The notes beneath the pieces are model-generated. The model was not told the DNA's origin and did not search any database. It saw nothing but the letters and a program-made list of their open reading frames with translations. Shown one piece after another: positions 7,985-16,194 of a DNA stretch of 35,800 bases. Position numbers and translations under genes: made by a program. The DNA comes from Myxococcales bacterium (GTDB taxonomy: Bacteria > Myxococcota > Myxococcia > Myxococcales > Anaeromyxobacteraceae), in the NCBI GenBank assembly GCA_021806645.1, contig JAJZQX010000023.1, forward strand, positions 1-35,800. The letters run 5' to 3'. Position 1 is the first letter of the stretch. Each line of letters opens with the position of its first letter.

Positions 7985-8938
7985 CTAGCCGATCCGGGCG
8001 CGAGCCTGCGAGAGCGCGGTGTGGACCTGCTCCAGGGCCCGCTTGGCCGCGTGGAGCTCCTCGCGGTCCCGACGCAGCGACTCCAGCTCGGCCGCCAGCC
8101 CGTCCCGCTCGCGCGCCGTCTCGGCCAGCGCCCCCCGCAGCCGCGCGGCGTCGGCGCCGGCGTCGCGCAGCTCCTCGGTCAGCCGCTCCACCTCGGCGGC
8201 CCGCTCGAGCCGCCCGGCGGCCTCCTCGTCGGCCCGGAGCGACACCTCCTCCAGCAGCCGGGCCCGCTCCTCGTCGATGCCGGCCATGGCCTGGGCGCGC
8301 CGCAGCGCCTCGTCGCGCTCGGCCTCCAGCCCGGTCATCTCGGCCAGCATGTCGGCGAGCACGGCCCGCTTCTCCTCCAGCTCGGCCTCCACCGCGGCGG
8401 CGCGGGCCTGCGCGTCGCGCCCCTCGCCGGCGGTCCGCGCCAGCTCGGCCCGGGTGGCGTCGAGATCGGCCCGCAGCGCGGCCTCGCGCTCGCGGGCGTT
8501 GCCGAGCTCGGTCTCGAGATCGTGGGCCAGCCCGAGCACCTGCTGGGCGGCGCGCGACGGGTCGCCCGGCGCCGGCTCGGTCCGCATCCGCGGCCGCGAC
8601 GCCTCGGCCACGCGCCGCTTGATCTTGTCGAGCCGCTCGCGGCGAGCGTCGAGATCGTGGCCCTCGGGGGCATGGGCCTGGGGCGCGCGCTTCGGGGCCT
8701 GGGCGATCACGGCCGCCGCCGGCTCGGCCACGCGGGCCGGCGCCGCGTCCTCGATCCGCGCCTCGGCGGCGCGGGCGATGGTCGCCATGGTGGTGGCCGC
8801 GGCCTCGGCGGCCCGGACGATGGGGGGCGCGTCGTCCACCCGCGACTCCAGCGGCAGGGACGGCGGCGCCGCCACGGACTTGAGGCGGGGCTTCAGCTTG
8901 GGGACGTTCGCGTCGAAGGCCTTGCGCATGCTGATCAC
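7985..8938 (-). CDS. Coiled-coil protein, third gene of the HEAT-ParA operon
   Basis: A 317-residue protein of unknown family. The first ~110 residues are Ala/Pro-rich and probably disordered, followed by a basic segment (DARRERLDKIKRRVAEASRPR) and then about 180 residues of almost uninterrupted heptad-rich coiled coil (Leu/Ala at core positions, Glu/Arg outside) to the C-terminus. No signal peptide or membrane segment. The GTG at 8938 overlaps the parA-like stop by 4 nt (GTGA); an ATG three codons later (8929) is an alternative. Context suggests a partner, adaptor or scaffold for the ParA-like ATPase; this is inference. Confidence 0.75.
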   Translation of the reverse strand: MISMRKAFDANVPKLKPRLKSVAAPPSLPLESRVDDAPPIVRAAEAAATTMATIARAAEARIEDAAPARVAEPAAAVIAQAPKRAPQAHAPEGHDLDARRERLDKIKRRVAEASRPRMRTEPAPGDPSRAAQQVLGLAHDLETELGNAREREAALRADLDATRAELARTAGEGRDAQARAAAVEAELEEKRAVLADMLAEMTGLEAERDEALRRAQAMAGIDEERARLLEEVSLRADEEAAGRLERAAEVERLTEELRDAGADAARLRGALAETARERDGLAAELESLRRDREELHAAKRALEQVHTALSQARARIG

Positions 8939-9891
8939 GCTCCCGCGGCGCCGGAGCGGGTTCGCTCCATGGCGCCGATGCGACCGAGGATCTCCACCTG
9001 GAGCGCCTCGATGTCGTTCGCCCCCTTCGAGTCCGGGTCGTACCCGAAGACCGGGCAGCCCTCGCTCGAAGCCTGGGCGAACTTGGTGCACTGCCGGACC
9101 ACGCTCTCCAGCAGGTACTCCGCGTAGTGCGTCTTGAGGGCGTCGAGCGCCTCGCGGGCGATCCGGAAGGTCTGGTTGAAGGCGTTGACGACGATGAAGA
9201 TGTGCTCGAGCTGGTGCGAGAGGTCGGTCTCCAGCCCCTGCACCGTCTCGAAGAGCAGCCGCAGGCCGTCGTAGGAGAGGAAGTCGGCCAGCACCGGGAT
9301 GATCAGGTCGTTGGCGGCGATGAGCGCGTTCAGGTTGAGCAGGCCGAACGACGGCGGGGCGTCGAGCACCACGAAGTCGTAGCCGGGGAGCGCCGCCTCC
9401 AGCGCCTTGGCCAGCCGGAACTCGCGCCCGGCCATGGGCATGAGCGAGAGGTCGATGGTCGACATGGCCAGGTTGGCCGGGACCAGGTCGAGGTTGGGCA
9501 TGCGGGTGCGGACGGTCACCTCGGAGATGGGCGTCTTGCGGACCAGCACGTCGAAGAGCGTGGCCCTGGTCTCGCCGGTGTCGTGGCCGAGGCACTTGGT
9601 GGCGTGGCCCTGCGAGTCGAGGTCCACCACCAGCACCCGGTAGCCACGCTCGGCCAGCCGGTAGGCGTAGGAGGTGGAGAGGCTGGTCTTGCCGGTGCCC
9701 CCCTTGAAGTTGAGGAAGAGCTGGACGCGCGCCGGACGCGGCGCCGGCGCCGGCTTCTTCAGCTTCTCGCGCAGCTCGGCGATCAACTCGGGGCCGTACG
9801 CGTCGCGCTTGCCCAGCGCCCCTTCCACCTGGCGGGCGGTGGCGCCGACGATCTCGGCGAGGCGCTTCACGCTGTAGCGGACGTTCTCCAT
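8935..9891 (-). CDS. ParA/MinD-superfamily ATPase with N-terminal HTH-like segment
   Basis: The 318-residue protein has the deviant Walker A KGGTGKTS (63-70), the switch VVDLDSQGHAT (88-98) and Walker B YDFVVLDAPPS (171-181), the full set for a dimerising ParA ATPase. Residues 5-40 (RYSVKRLAEIVGATARQVEGAL) look like a small helix-turn-helix, as in ParA proteins with DNA- or partner-binding N-termini. There is no ParB gene or parS-like repeat nearby, so chromosome or plasmid segregation is not the obvious role; ParA relatives also position chemosensory arrays, carboxysomes and motility complexes. The ATG at 9891 was chosen over one 7 codons upstream because AAGGGGAG precedes it. It is 8 nt after the HEAT-protein stop and overlaps the next gene by 4 nt. 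Confidence 0.88.
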   Translation of the reverse strand: MENVRYSVKRLAEIVGATARQVEGALGKRDAYGPELIAELREKLKKPAPAPRPARVQLFLNFKGGTGKTSLSTSYAYRLAERGYRVLVVDLDSQGHATKCLGHDTGETRATLFDVLVRKTPISEVTVRTRMPNLDLVPANLAMSTIDLSLMPMAGREFRLAKALEAALPGYDFVVLDAPPSFGLLNLNALIAANDLIIPVLADFLSYDGLRLLFETVQGLETDLSHQLEHIFIVVNAFNQTFRIAREALDALKTHYAEYLLESVVRQCTKFAQASSEGCPVFGYDPDSKGANDIEALQVEILGRIGAMERTRSGAAGA

Positions 9892-9899
9892 CGCTCCCC

Positions 9900-11378
9900 T
9901 TACGCCATGCACCAGCGTGGACCGCGCCGCGCCACCGAGCCACGCGCGGCCAGCAGCTCGAGCGCCGCGTCGATGCGCGGGGCGGGGGCGCCGCAGACCG
10001 GAACCAGCTCCTCGGTGGTCCGGCCGCGCAGCGCGCCGCGCAGCTCCAGCAGCACCGCCGCCTCGAGCGCCCCACCGCCGGGGAGCGGGGCCGCCGGTGC
10101 CGGGGCCTCCAGCACGGCCACGGCGGCGCGGGCGCGCGGCGCGGCGGAAGCGGCCGACCGCGCGGCCACGGGAACGGGAGCCGGCGCGGCCGCCCTCGGC
10201 CTGGCGGCGACCGGCGCGGGCGCGGCGCTCGCCGCCGGGCGCGAGACGCCGCGCTGGTACTTCTCCAGGGCGCGGCGGGTGGTCTCGCTGGCCCGGCCCG
10301 CGAGCGCCGCGGCCGCCGCCCGGGCCACGCCCGGATCGGCGTCGCGCAGCGCCCCGGCCAGCGCCGCCTCGGCCAGCTCGCCGCGCGCGAACCCGAGCAG
10401 GACCGCGGCGCGCCGCCGGACGATCGGGCTCGGGTCGCCCAGCCGGCGCGCCAGGTGCGGCTGCGCCAGCTCCTGGGCCACCGCCGCCAGCATCTCGAGC
10501 GCCGCGGCGCGCACCTCGGGGCGCGGATCGGCGAGCTCGCGCACCGCCAGGTCGGCGGCGAACGGCTCCTGGAACCGCCCCAGCGCCTCGAGCAGCGCCA
10601 CCTTGACGCCGGCGTCGGCCTCGCGTCCCAGCGCCGAGGCGAGCAGCGGCGCCGAGGCGCGCGCGCCGAGCACCGCCAGCTGCCGGACGGCCCGCTTGCG
10701 CACCGGCGGCTCGCTGGCCGAGAGGTCGGCCATGGCCCGCTCGTAGAGGACGCGGTCGGCCCGGGTGGGGAGCATCCCGGCCATGGCGCCGGCGTCGGCG
10801 CGGGAGAGGCCGGTGCGGCCGGCCGCCTGGAAGTCGCCCGCCAGCTCGGGGAGCGCGGCCGGACCGGCGGGGCGCGGCGCGGTGGTGTGCGGTGACGGCG
10901 CGGCGGTGCCCGGCGGCGCCACCCCGCGCGCCTCGGCCGCCGCCTTCCAGCCCCGCAGCGACTCGATCTCGGCGCGCAGCTCGGCGATGAAGCCGGCCAG
11001 GTCCGACTCGTCGGCGTCGGCCGGCTCGCCGCCCTCGGTGGCGGGCGCGCCGCCCAGCCGGGCCCGCTCCACCAGGCCGCCCATGAGCCGCTCGCGCTCG
11101 GTCTCGAGCAGCGCGATCCGCTCCACCAGGTCGGTCTCACGCAGCGTGAAGGCGCCCTGGTCGCCCCGCGCCGTGGCCAGCTCCTGGGACAGCTCGGTCT
11201 CCCGCGCGCGCGACTGCGCCGCGTCGGCGCGTGCCCGCTCGGCGACCTGGCGCGCGGCGGCCAGCTCGGACTCGAGCTGGGCCACCTTGCACTCGAAGAA
11301 GACGATCTTCTCGAGCACGCTCCGGAGGAGCTCGCCCGGATCGCTCGCCCTGTCGCCCGATGGCCGCCGCCCGTCCAT
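9900..11378 (-). CDS. Coiled-coil and HEAT-repeat protein with C-terminal winged-helix-like domain
   Basis: A 492-residue protein of no family I can name. Residues ~14-110 are a coiled coil (LEKIVFFECKVAQLESEL onward), with a second short coil at ~125-150. Residues ~215-370 are at least four HEAT-type helical repeats (for example RKRAVRQLAVLG, KVALLEALGRF, EVRAAALEMLAAVAQ, IVRRRAAVLLGFA). A Pro/Ala/Arg linker spans ~380-435. The last ~50 residues (LEAAVLLELRGALRGRTTEELV ... ALELLAARGSVARRG) look like a winged helix. No signal peptide. It is first of three tightly spaced genes with a ParA-like ATPase and a coiled-coil protein, consistent with a scaffold or cargo receptor in a positioning system; this is inference. 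Confidence 0.8.
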   Translation of the reverse strand: MDGRRPSGDRASDPGELLRSVLEKIVFFECKVAQLESELAAARQVAERARADAAQSRARETELSQELATARGDQGAFTLRETDLVERIALLETERERLMGGLVERARLGGAPATEGGEPADADESDLAGFIAELRAEIESLRGWKAAAEARGVAPPGTAAPSPHTTAPRPAGPAALPELAGDFQAAGRTGLSRADAGAMAGMLPTRADRVLYERAMADLSASEPPVRKRAVRQLAVLGARASAPLLASALGREADAGVKVALLEALGRFQEPFAADLAVRELADPRPEVRAAALEMLAAVAQELAQPHLARRLGDPSPIVRRRAAVLLGFARGELAEAALAGALRDADPGVARAAAAALAGRASETTRRALEKYQRGVSRPAASAAPAPVAARPRAAAPAPVPVAARSAASAAPRARAAVAVLEAPAPAAPLPGGGALEAAVLLELRGALRGRTTEELVPVCGAPAPRIDAALELLAARGSVARRGPRWCMA

Positions 11379-11404
11379 TCCCCGTCCACCTCGCCACCCG
11401 AACA

Positions 11405-11442
11405 GATCCCGCCCTGATCACGGGATCTTGCCGCGATATCGC
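11405..11442. promoter_or_regulatory. Paired inverted repeats upstream of the HEAT-ParA operon
   Basis: The 389-base gap 11379-11767 holds no gene I can support. Near the HEAT gene are two palindromes: GATCCCG/CGGGATC (11405-11427, spacer 9) and the perfect GCGATATCGC (11433-11442). Just upstream on the minus strand TTGCCT (11466-11471) and TACGCT (about 11443-11448) could be -35 and -10 elements 17 nt apart, which would place both palindromes downstream of the start of transcription, as operator sites. This is a motif reading only. Confidence 0.35.
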
Positions 11443-11767
11443 AGCGTAACCGCTCGGATCCGGGAAGGCAAATTCTTGACGGTGCGCACCGAGCGTGGAT
11501 GCCGGGGCCGCTTGCCTGGCGGCCGGTCCCTCGCCTACAACTTCAGCCTCCCGTGAAACCTTCATCCCTTGCCTTCAAGATCACGGCGGTTGCCGGTGGC
11601 GAGGCCCCCTCTGGGTTCGCGAGCAGTGGAGACCCTTCGGCATCATCTTGAATGCCACCCGCACGCGTCGGGAAGTCCGGAGCGGCGGACCGCCGAGATA
11701 CCGACTCGCCCGCGCCGTAGTCCCCACCTGCGCCGTCCGGCGAGGGAGGCGGCGCCGGGAGGTGCGC

Positions 11768-12825
11768 ATGCGGTCGGTCCTGGTGGTGGCGATGGCGGCG
11801 GCGCTCGGCCTCGGCGCGGGCTGCACCTCGGCCGGGATGCGCGCGGGCCGGTCGATCGACGGCGCGCAGGGTTCGGCGTCGCGCGCGCCGGCCGGCGCCT
11901 CGAGCTGCCTCGCCGGGACCTACCAGCTCGACGACGGTAGCCGGGTCGACATCGGACCGACCGATGGATCCCGGCTGCGCTGGCGGCGCGCCGACGGCAC
12001 GAGCGGCGCGCTGGGACCGGCGCCTCCGGGGCGACCTATACCCACGACTACCTCCTCCTCGCCGACGACGCCATCGCCGCGGCCCGGGAAGCGAGGAGGC
12101 TAGCCGGCGGCCGCGCCGGCCGGATCGGCTACTTCGGGACCAGCGAGGGCGGCTGGGTCGCGCCGCTGGCCGCCCGCATCGAGCGCGTGGACTTCGTCGC
12201 GGTGGGTTACGGGCTCGCGGTCTCGCCGCTCGACGAGGAGCGCGAGGCCATCGCGCTCGACGTGAGGCGCCGTGGGTATGGCCCCGACGCCGAGGCCAAG
12301 GCCATGGAGTTCGCCGATGCAACGGCGGCCATCGTGCTCGGTGGCTTTCGCGAGGGCCATGACCGGCTCGAGGCCGTCCGGGCGAAGTACGCGGGCGAAC
12401 CCTGGTTCCGCGTCGTCCACGGCGGCGTCACCCACGTGCTGCTCGAGACGCCCGCCGCGCAGCTCCGCGAGCTGGGCCCCCAGCTGCTCGCGGGCGTGCC
12501 TTGGCAGTACGACCCGCTGCCGGTGCTGCGGAACCTCGACCCACCACAGCTCTGGCTCCTCGGCGCCGACGACGTCGATGCCCCCAGCGCGGAGACGGCC
12601 CGGCGCCTGGGCGCGCTCGCTGCTCAGGGTCGACCGATCACGATCGCCCAGTTCCCCGGCGCCGAGCACGGGCTCTACGAGTACGAGACCGCGCCCGACG
12701 GGAGCCGGCTCTCCACACGGGCTGCCGCCGGCTCCTTCGCGGCGCTGCGCGACTTCGCCCTGCGCGGCCGGCTGGAGGGGGCCTACGGCGCAGCGCTCGT
12801 CACCGGCGCGGCCTTGCCAAGGTAG
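11768..12825 (+). pseudogene. Alpha/beta-hydrolase lipoprotein, inactivated by internal deletion and frameshift
   Basis: The ATG at 11768 follows a good GGGAGGTG site and encodes a lipoprotein signal (MRSVLVVAMAAALGLGAGC, lipobox LGAGC) and the start of a mature domain (YQLDDGSRVDIGPTDGSRLRW). After about residue 85 this frame turns to low-complexity Pro/Ser/Thr and stops at 12103. The hydrolase continues in a different frame from about 12020: YTHDYLLLADDAIAAARE, the nucleophile elbow GTSEGGW, an acid-bearing LLGADDVD and a His in PGAEHGLYEYE, ending at 12825. The hydrolase core upstream of the elbow (first strands and oxyanion loop) is missing, so a deletion as well as a frameshift is implied, around 12005-12040. 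Intact relatives would be secreted serine esterases or peptidase-like hydrolases anchored in the outer membrane. A GTG at 12187 could give a fragment without the nucleophile. Confidence 0.75.
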
Positions 12826-12830
12826 CTTCT

Positions 12831-12840
12831 GGTAGCTACC
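12831..12840. promoter_or_regulatory. Palindrome upstream of vapB, probable autoregulatory operator
   Basis: GGTAGCTACC is a perfect 10-bp palindrome ending 8 nt before the vapB start; a half-site GGTAGCT precedes it at 12821-12827. Phd/VapB-type antitoxins usually bind such repeats over their own promoter. TAGCTA or the overlapping TACCAT (12837-12842) could serve as the -10. Confidence 0.5.
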
Positions 12841-12848
12841 ATTCTCTG

Positions 12849-13142
12849 GTGCGCACCGTCGGACTCAAGGTTCTCAAGAACAAGCTCGCGGAGTACGTCC
12901 GGATCGCCTCCCGTGGGGAGCGGGTCCTCATCTCCGACCGGGATCGGGTCGTGGCGGAGTTGGTTCCGCCCGAGGCCGGGCGGTCCGAAGGAGCCTCCGA
13001 CGCCTTGCTGGTCAGCCTCGTCAGGGAGGGCGTGGTGACCCCGGCGCTCTCGCCTGGCCGTCCCCTCGTCTGCGACCATCCACGGCGGGCAAGCCTCTCC
13101 GACCTGCTCGGCGAGCTGGACGCTGATCGGGCCGAACGGTGA
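12849..13142 (+). CDS. Phd/YefM-like antitoxin (VapB-type)
   Basis: A 97-residue protein starting at GTG 12849 with VRTVGLKVLKNKLAEYVRIASRGERVLISDRDR. This matches the Phd/YefM fold (short strand, then L-K-N-x-L-x-x-Y-x-x-x-x-x-x-G-E-x-V-x-I-x-x-R), a dimeric DNA-binding domain in the first ~55 residues. The remaining ~40 residues would be the toxin-binding tail. There is no Shine-Dalgarno; a TACCAT hexamer 6 nt upstream suggests a leaderless mRNA. It overlaps the PIN toxin by 4 nt (GTGA). Phd-type antitoxins pair with both Doc/RelE and VapC toxins; here the partner is a PIN domain. Confidence 0.85.
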   Translation: MRTVGLKVLKNKLAEYVRIASRGERVLISDRDRVVAELVPPEAGRSEGASDALLVSLVREGVVTPALSPGRPLVCDHPRRASLSDLLGELDADRAER

Positions 13143-13525
13143 CCTACGTCGACACGTCCGTCGCGCTCGCCGAGCTCTTCGCCGAGGACCGGCGACCGAC
13201 GATCGCGTTCTGGGCGGGGGCACTCGTCTCGAGCCGCCTCCTCGAGTACGAGCTCTGGGTCCGCCTGCACGCGCGGGGCGCGGCCGGCTCGCACGGCGAC
13301 GCCGCGCGCGAGCTGCTCTCGCGCGTCGCCCTGGTCGAGCTGGCGCCGCCGGTCTTGGCGCGCGCGCTCGAGCCGTTCCCCGTGCCGCTCCGGACCCTCG
13401 ACGCCTTCCACCTCGCCACCGCCCACTTCCTGGCCCAGCGGCGACAGCCCATCGAGGTCGCCGCCTACGACGGCCGGATGCGGTCCGGGGCCGAGGCCCT
13501 CGGGCTCAGGCTGGCGGCCCTGTAG
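13139..13525 (+). CDS. PIN-domain toxin (VapC-type ribonuclease)
   Basis: The 128-residue protein starts TYVDTSVALAELFAED, the first strand and catalytic Asp (D5) of the PIN fold. The other acidic residues are in place: E36/E38 in LLEYELW, D88 in LRTLDAFHLATA and D111 in AAYDGRM. VapC toxins are Mg-dependent RNases, often cutting tRNA anticodon stem-loops or the 23S sarcin-ricin loop. The GTG start overlaps the antitoxin stop, so the pair is translationally coupled. It lies between a decayed hydrolase and an MFS gene and looks intact. Confidence 0.88.
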   Translation: MTYVDTSVALAELFAEDRRPTIAFWAGALVSSRLLEYELWVRLHARGAAGSHGDAARELLSRVALVELAPPVLARALEPFPVPLRTLDAFHLATAHFLAQRRQPIEVAAYDGRMRSGAEALGLRLAAL

Positions 13526-13561
13526 GCAGCCGGGCCGCCCGCGCCGGGTCGGACACCTGCG

Positions 13562-14875
13562 TCAGGCCTTGGAGGTCTCCAGGCCGTGGCTGGCCGGGCC
13601 GCGCTCGCTCCTCCAGAGCAGGAAGGAGAAGACGAAACCGAGCGTCGAGAGGCCCGCCAGCATCCACATCACCGGGAGCCAGCCGCCCGGGTTGGCGGCG
13701 CTGGCGCCGGTGGCGTCCTTCACCGCCCCCATGCCCCAGACCATGGCCGCCCAGAACGCCTGCTGGAAGAAGGTCATGAGTGCATAGGCCGAGCCGAGCC
13801 GCTGCGCCGGCACCAGGTAGGTGACCGCCGGCCAGAGGACCGCGGGCACCAGCGCGAAGGCCAGCCCGAGCATCCCCATGGAGAGTTCCAGCGGCAGGTG
13901 CGTGTACGACATTAGCAGGAACGGCGGCACCAGCAGCGCCGAGCCGATCAGCATGAAGAGCGCCCGCCTTCCCACCTTGTCGACGATGAAGCCGAAGATG
14001 GGCATGCCGATCATCGAGAACATCGGCAGGATCGACTTGAGCGTGCCAGCCCGCTCCGGTGAGACGCCGTGCGCGTCGATGAGGAAGAGGTTGGCGAAGG
14101 TGCGGAACGGGAAGATGGAGGCGTAGAAGGCGACGCAGAGGCCGACCACCCACCAGTAGCCGAGGTTGAAGCGGACCAGGTCGGAGAGGACCAGCTTGTC
14201 GGTGGCCCCGGCGCTGGCCACGGCGTAGCGGCCGGCCGCCGACCGCTCCAGGGTCGCGTACACCACCGCGAAGACCAGCCAGGCCCCGCCCAGCGCCGCC
14301 GCCAGCAGGAGCGGCGGTTGCCAGCCTCCGTCGAAGAGCGGCTTGAAGAGGTCCGGCGACTGATCGGCCAGCCAGGAGCCGCCGCGGGCCACCAGGAGCT
14401 GCAGGGCCAGCGCGAAGGAGATCTCCTTCCCCTTGAACCAGCGCCCCACCACCGTCGTCGAGGCCACGATGAAGAGCTCGGACCCGATGCCGAGCAGGAA
14501 GCGCCCCACCATCATCCCGGCCCAGGGCGTGGCCGGGAAGAGCGCGGGCAGGACGGCGATGAGGAGCGTGCCGACAGCTCCGACGGCGGCGAAGAGGATG
14601 GCCGAGGTGGCCATGCCGATCCGGTCGATGAGGACGCCGCCGGCGATGAGCGTGAGCAGCGCCGCCACGTTGTAGCTGGTGTCGAGCAGGCCGAGCTGCT
14701 CGCCGGTGACACCGAAGGTCTTCTCCAGGAGCGGCGCCACCGGGTAGAGCGCGTCGAAGGTGTAGTAGCAGCTGAACATCGCCACGCTGCAGGCGGCCAG
14801 CACCAGCCAGCGGTAGCCGGCGGGGGGCGGCGGGCGGAGGTCGGCGATCACCGTGGCGTCGGGGGGGGCGGACAT
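13562..14875 (-). CDS. Major facilitator superfamily transporter
   Basis: The 437-residue inner-membrane protein has about 12 hydrophobic segments in two halves. Between the second and third helices is the MFS signature region GGVLIDRIGMATS, and its counterpart in the C-terminal half is GFIVDKVGRRALF. GRFLLGIGSELFIVASTTVVGRWFKGKE resembles the motif-rich fourth/fifth helix region of MFSD1-like and related sugar/organic-anion carriers. Substrate is not inferable. The first ~20 residues are a Pro-rich cytoplasmic tail. It ends convergently with vapC, 36 nt away, and stands alone. Confidence 0.88.
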   Translation of the reverse strand: MSAPPDATVIADLRPPPPAGYRWLVLAACSVAMFSCYYTFDALYPVAPLLEKTFGVTGEQLGLLDTSYNVAALLTLIAGGVLIDRIGMATSAILFAAVGAVGTLLIAVLPALFPATPWAGMMVGRFLLGIGSELFIVASTTVVGRWFKGKEISFALALQLLVARGGSWLADQSPDLFKPLFDGGWQPPLLLAAALGGAWLVFAVVYATLERSAAGRYAVASAGATDKLVLSDLVRFNLGYWWVVGLCVAFYASIFPFRTFANLFLIDAHGVSPERAGTLKSILPMFSMIGMPIFGFIVDKVGRRALFMLIGSALLVPPFLLMSYTHLPLELSMGMLGLAFALVPAVLWPAVTYLVPAQRLGSAYALMTFFQQAFWAAMVWGMGAVKDATGASAANPGGWLPVMWMLAGLSTLGFVFSFLLWRSERGPASHGLETSKA

Positions 14876-14947
14876 TGGGGGCGCAGCCTAGCACCATGAC
14901 CGTCGCGCCGAAGCGCGAAGGGCCGCGTGCGGGACCTGGGCGGCGGC

Positions 14948-15388
14948 TCAGCCGCCCAGCCTCGCCTCGAGCTCCTTGAGCTTGAGCCGGAGCGCCTTGT
15001 CGCGCTGGAACCGCTCGGTCACGTCGCGGAAGAGCGCCGCGACCCACTCGATCTGGCCGGCGGCGTCGCGCACCAGCTGGATGGAGAACTCGACCGAGAG
15101 GGCGCGGCCGTCCTGGTGCGTCGCCGGCACCGCCAGCAGCTGACCGGCGCCGTAGCGGGTGACGCCGGTCTCCATCACCTGCTTCCACCCGTCCCAGTGC
15201 CGGGCGCGCAGGCGCTCGGGGATGATGAAGTCCATCGACCGCCCGACCGCCTCCTCGCTGGTGAAGCCGAAGAGGCGCGTGGCCGCCTCGTTCCAGTAGC
15301 GGACCACGCCGGCGCGGTCGGAGAGCAGGATGGCGTCGGGGGCGCCGTCGATCAGACGGCGCGGCAGCTCGATGGGGAGCGCGGTCAT
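14948..15388 (-). CDS. Single PAS-domain sensor protein
   Basis: A 146-residue cytoplasmic protein made of one PAS domain: PRRLIDGAPDAILLSDRAGVVRYWNEAATRLFGFTSEEAVG at residues ~9-50 and the PAC-like closing strands LSVEFSIQLVRDAAGQIEWVAALFRDVTERF at ~98-128, followed by a short charged coiled tail. There is no kinase, GGDEF or HTH domain. Stand-alone PAS proteins usually bind a ligand or cofactor and signal through a partner; the partner is not evident here. The ATG at 15388 fits the domain start; an ATG at 15424 would add 12 Arg/Pro-rich residues. Neither has a strong Shine-Dalgarno. Confidence 0.85.
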   Translation of the reverse strand: MTALPIELPRRLIDGAPDAILLSDRAGVVRYWNEAATRLFGFTSEEAVGRSMDFIIPERLRARHWDGWKQVMETGVTRYGAGQLLAVPATHQDGRALSVEFSIQLVRDAAGQIEWVAALFRDVTERFQRDKALRLKLKELEARLGG

Positions 15389-15476
15389 GCCGGCACGCTC
15401 GCGCCTTCCGGGGGGAGGTTGCAAGCACGATCGGTCGATCCGGAGGACCGCCCGGGGCGTTCCAGCCGCCCGGGGG

Positions 15477-15923
15477 TCAGCGGAGCGAGAGGCCGCGGGA
15501 GGAGAGGACGACCTCGTCGCCGACGCGGAACGGCGACCGGTTGGCGTAGGGGTAGGTCCTCAGGCTGCCGTCGTCGAAGCGGACGGTCACCTCGTAGAAC
15601 CAGCGCTGCCCGCGGCCGCGGCTCGCGTCGGCACCGATCATGGCGCCGGCGAGGGCACCGAAGAGCCCGCCGCCGCGGCCGCCGGAGAGGGCGTGGCCGA
15701 CCATCCCGCCGACGACGGCCCCGGCCACCGCGCCGCCGGCCGGATCGCCGACGTACTCCTCGACGGTCTCGCGGACCTGCGTGACCCGGCCGTACCAGAG
15801 CTGCTCGTTCTCCTCGTACCCCGGCTGCTCGGACCAGGTGCGCGTCCTGGTCTGGGCGACGACGCACCCGGAGCCTAGGACGGCCGGGACCAGCAGGAGA
15901 GCGGCGAGACGGGTGGTGATCAT
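15477..15923 (-). CDS. Glycine-zipper (Rick 17 kDa/2TM-like) outer-membrane lipoprotein
   Basis: From the ATG at 15923 (148 residues) there is a lipoprotein signal peptide MITTRLAALLLVPAVLGSGC. After a polar stretch (YEENEQLWYGRVTQVRETVEEYV) comes a glycine-zipper membrane hairpin of alternating Gly/Ala (GGAVAGAVVGGMVGHALSGG ... GGLFGALAGAMIGA, residues ~63-97), then a basic C-terminal beta domain (WFYEVTVRFDDGSLRTYPY). This order matches the SlyB/17-kDa surface antigen type of lipoprotein, which inserts in or stabilises the outer membrane. Longer open frames upstream are shadow sequence. The region 15924-16313 has no gene but contains several hairpins. Confidence 0.85.
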   Translation of the reverse strand: MITTRLAALLLVPAVLGSGCVVAQTRTRTWSEQPGYEENEQLWYGRVTQVRETVEEYVGDPAGGAVAGAVVGGMVGHALSGGRGGGLFGALAGAMIGADASRGRGQRWFYEVTVRFDDGSLRTYPYANRSPFRVGDEVVLSSRGLSLR

Positions 15924-16194
15924 GGTCTGGCTCCGCGCGGTGAGATCGACGCCACGATGCGCCGACCAGGTACTCCTTGACACTGCATGACCCGGACCAG
16001 CCCCTGGCCGCGCGTAAGCTACCGCCATGACTCTGCTCGCCTGCGGCGCGGCGAGGCTCACTGTGGCTCGTGGTCACGCTTTAGGCGCGTCGAGTCATCA
16101 CCCGGCGAGAGAATCGCTCCTGACCGAGAGTAGTTTCGATCGGCTCGGAGTTCGCGTTCCGGCTATCCGCCCGGAATCACTCCGCTCGCAGAAA

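Noticed and set aside
8935-9891. ParA-like gene as a plasmid or chromosome partition locus
   Set aside because: No parB, parS repeats or replication gene is nearby and the flanking genes are structural-looking.
11495-12103. 202-codon open frame beginning 270 nt upstream of the hydrolase lipoprotein
   Set aside because: The first 90 codons lack coding character; the SD-preceded ATG at 11768 begins the signal peptide.
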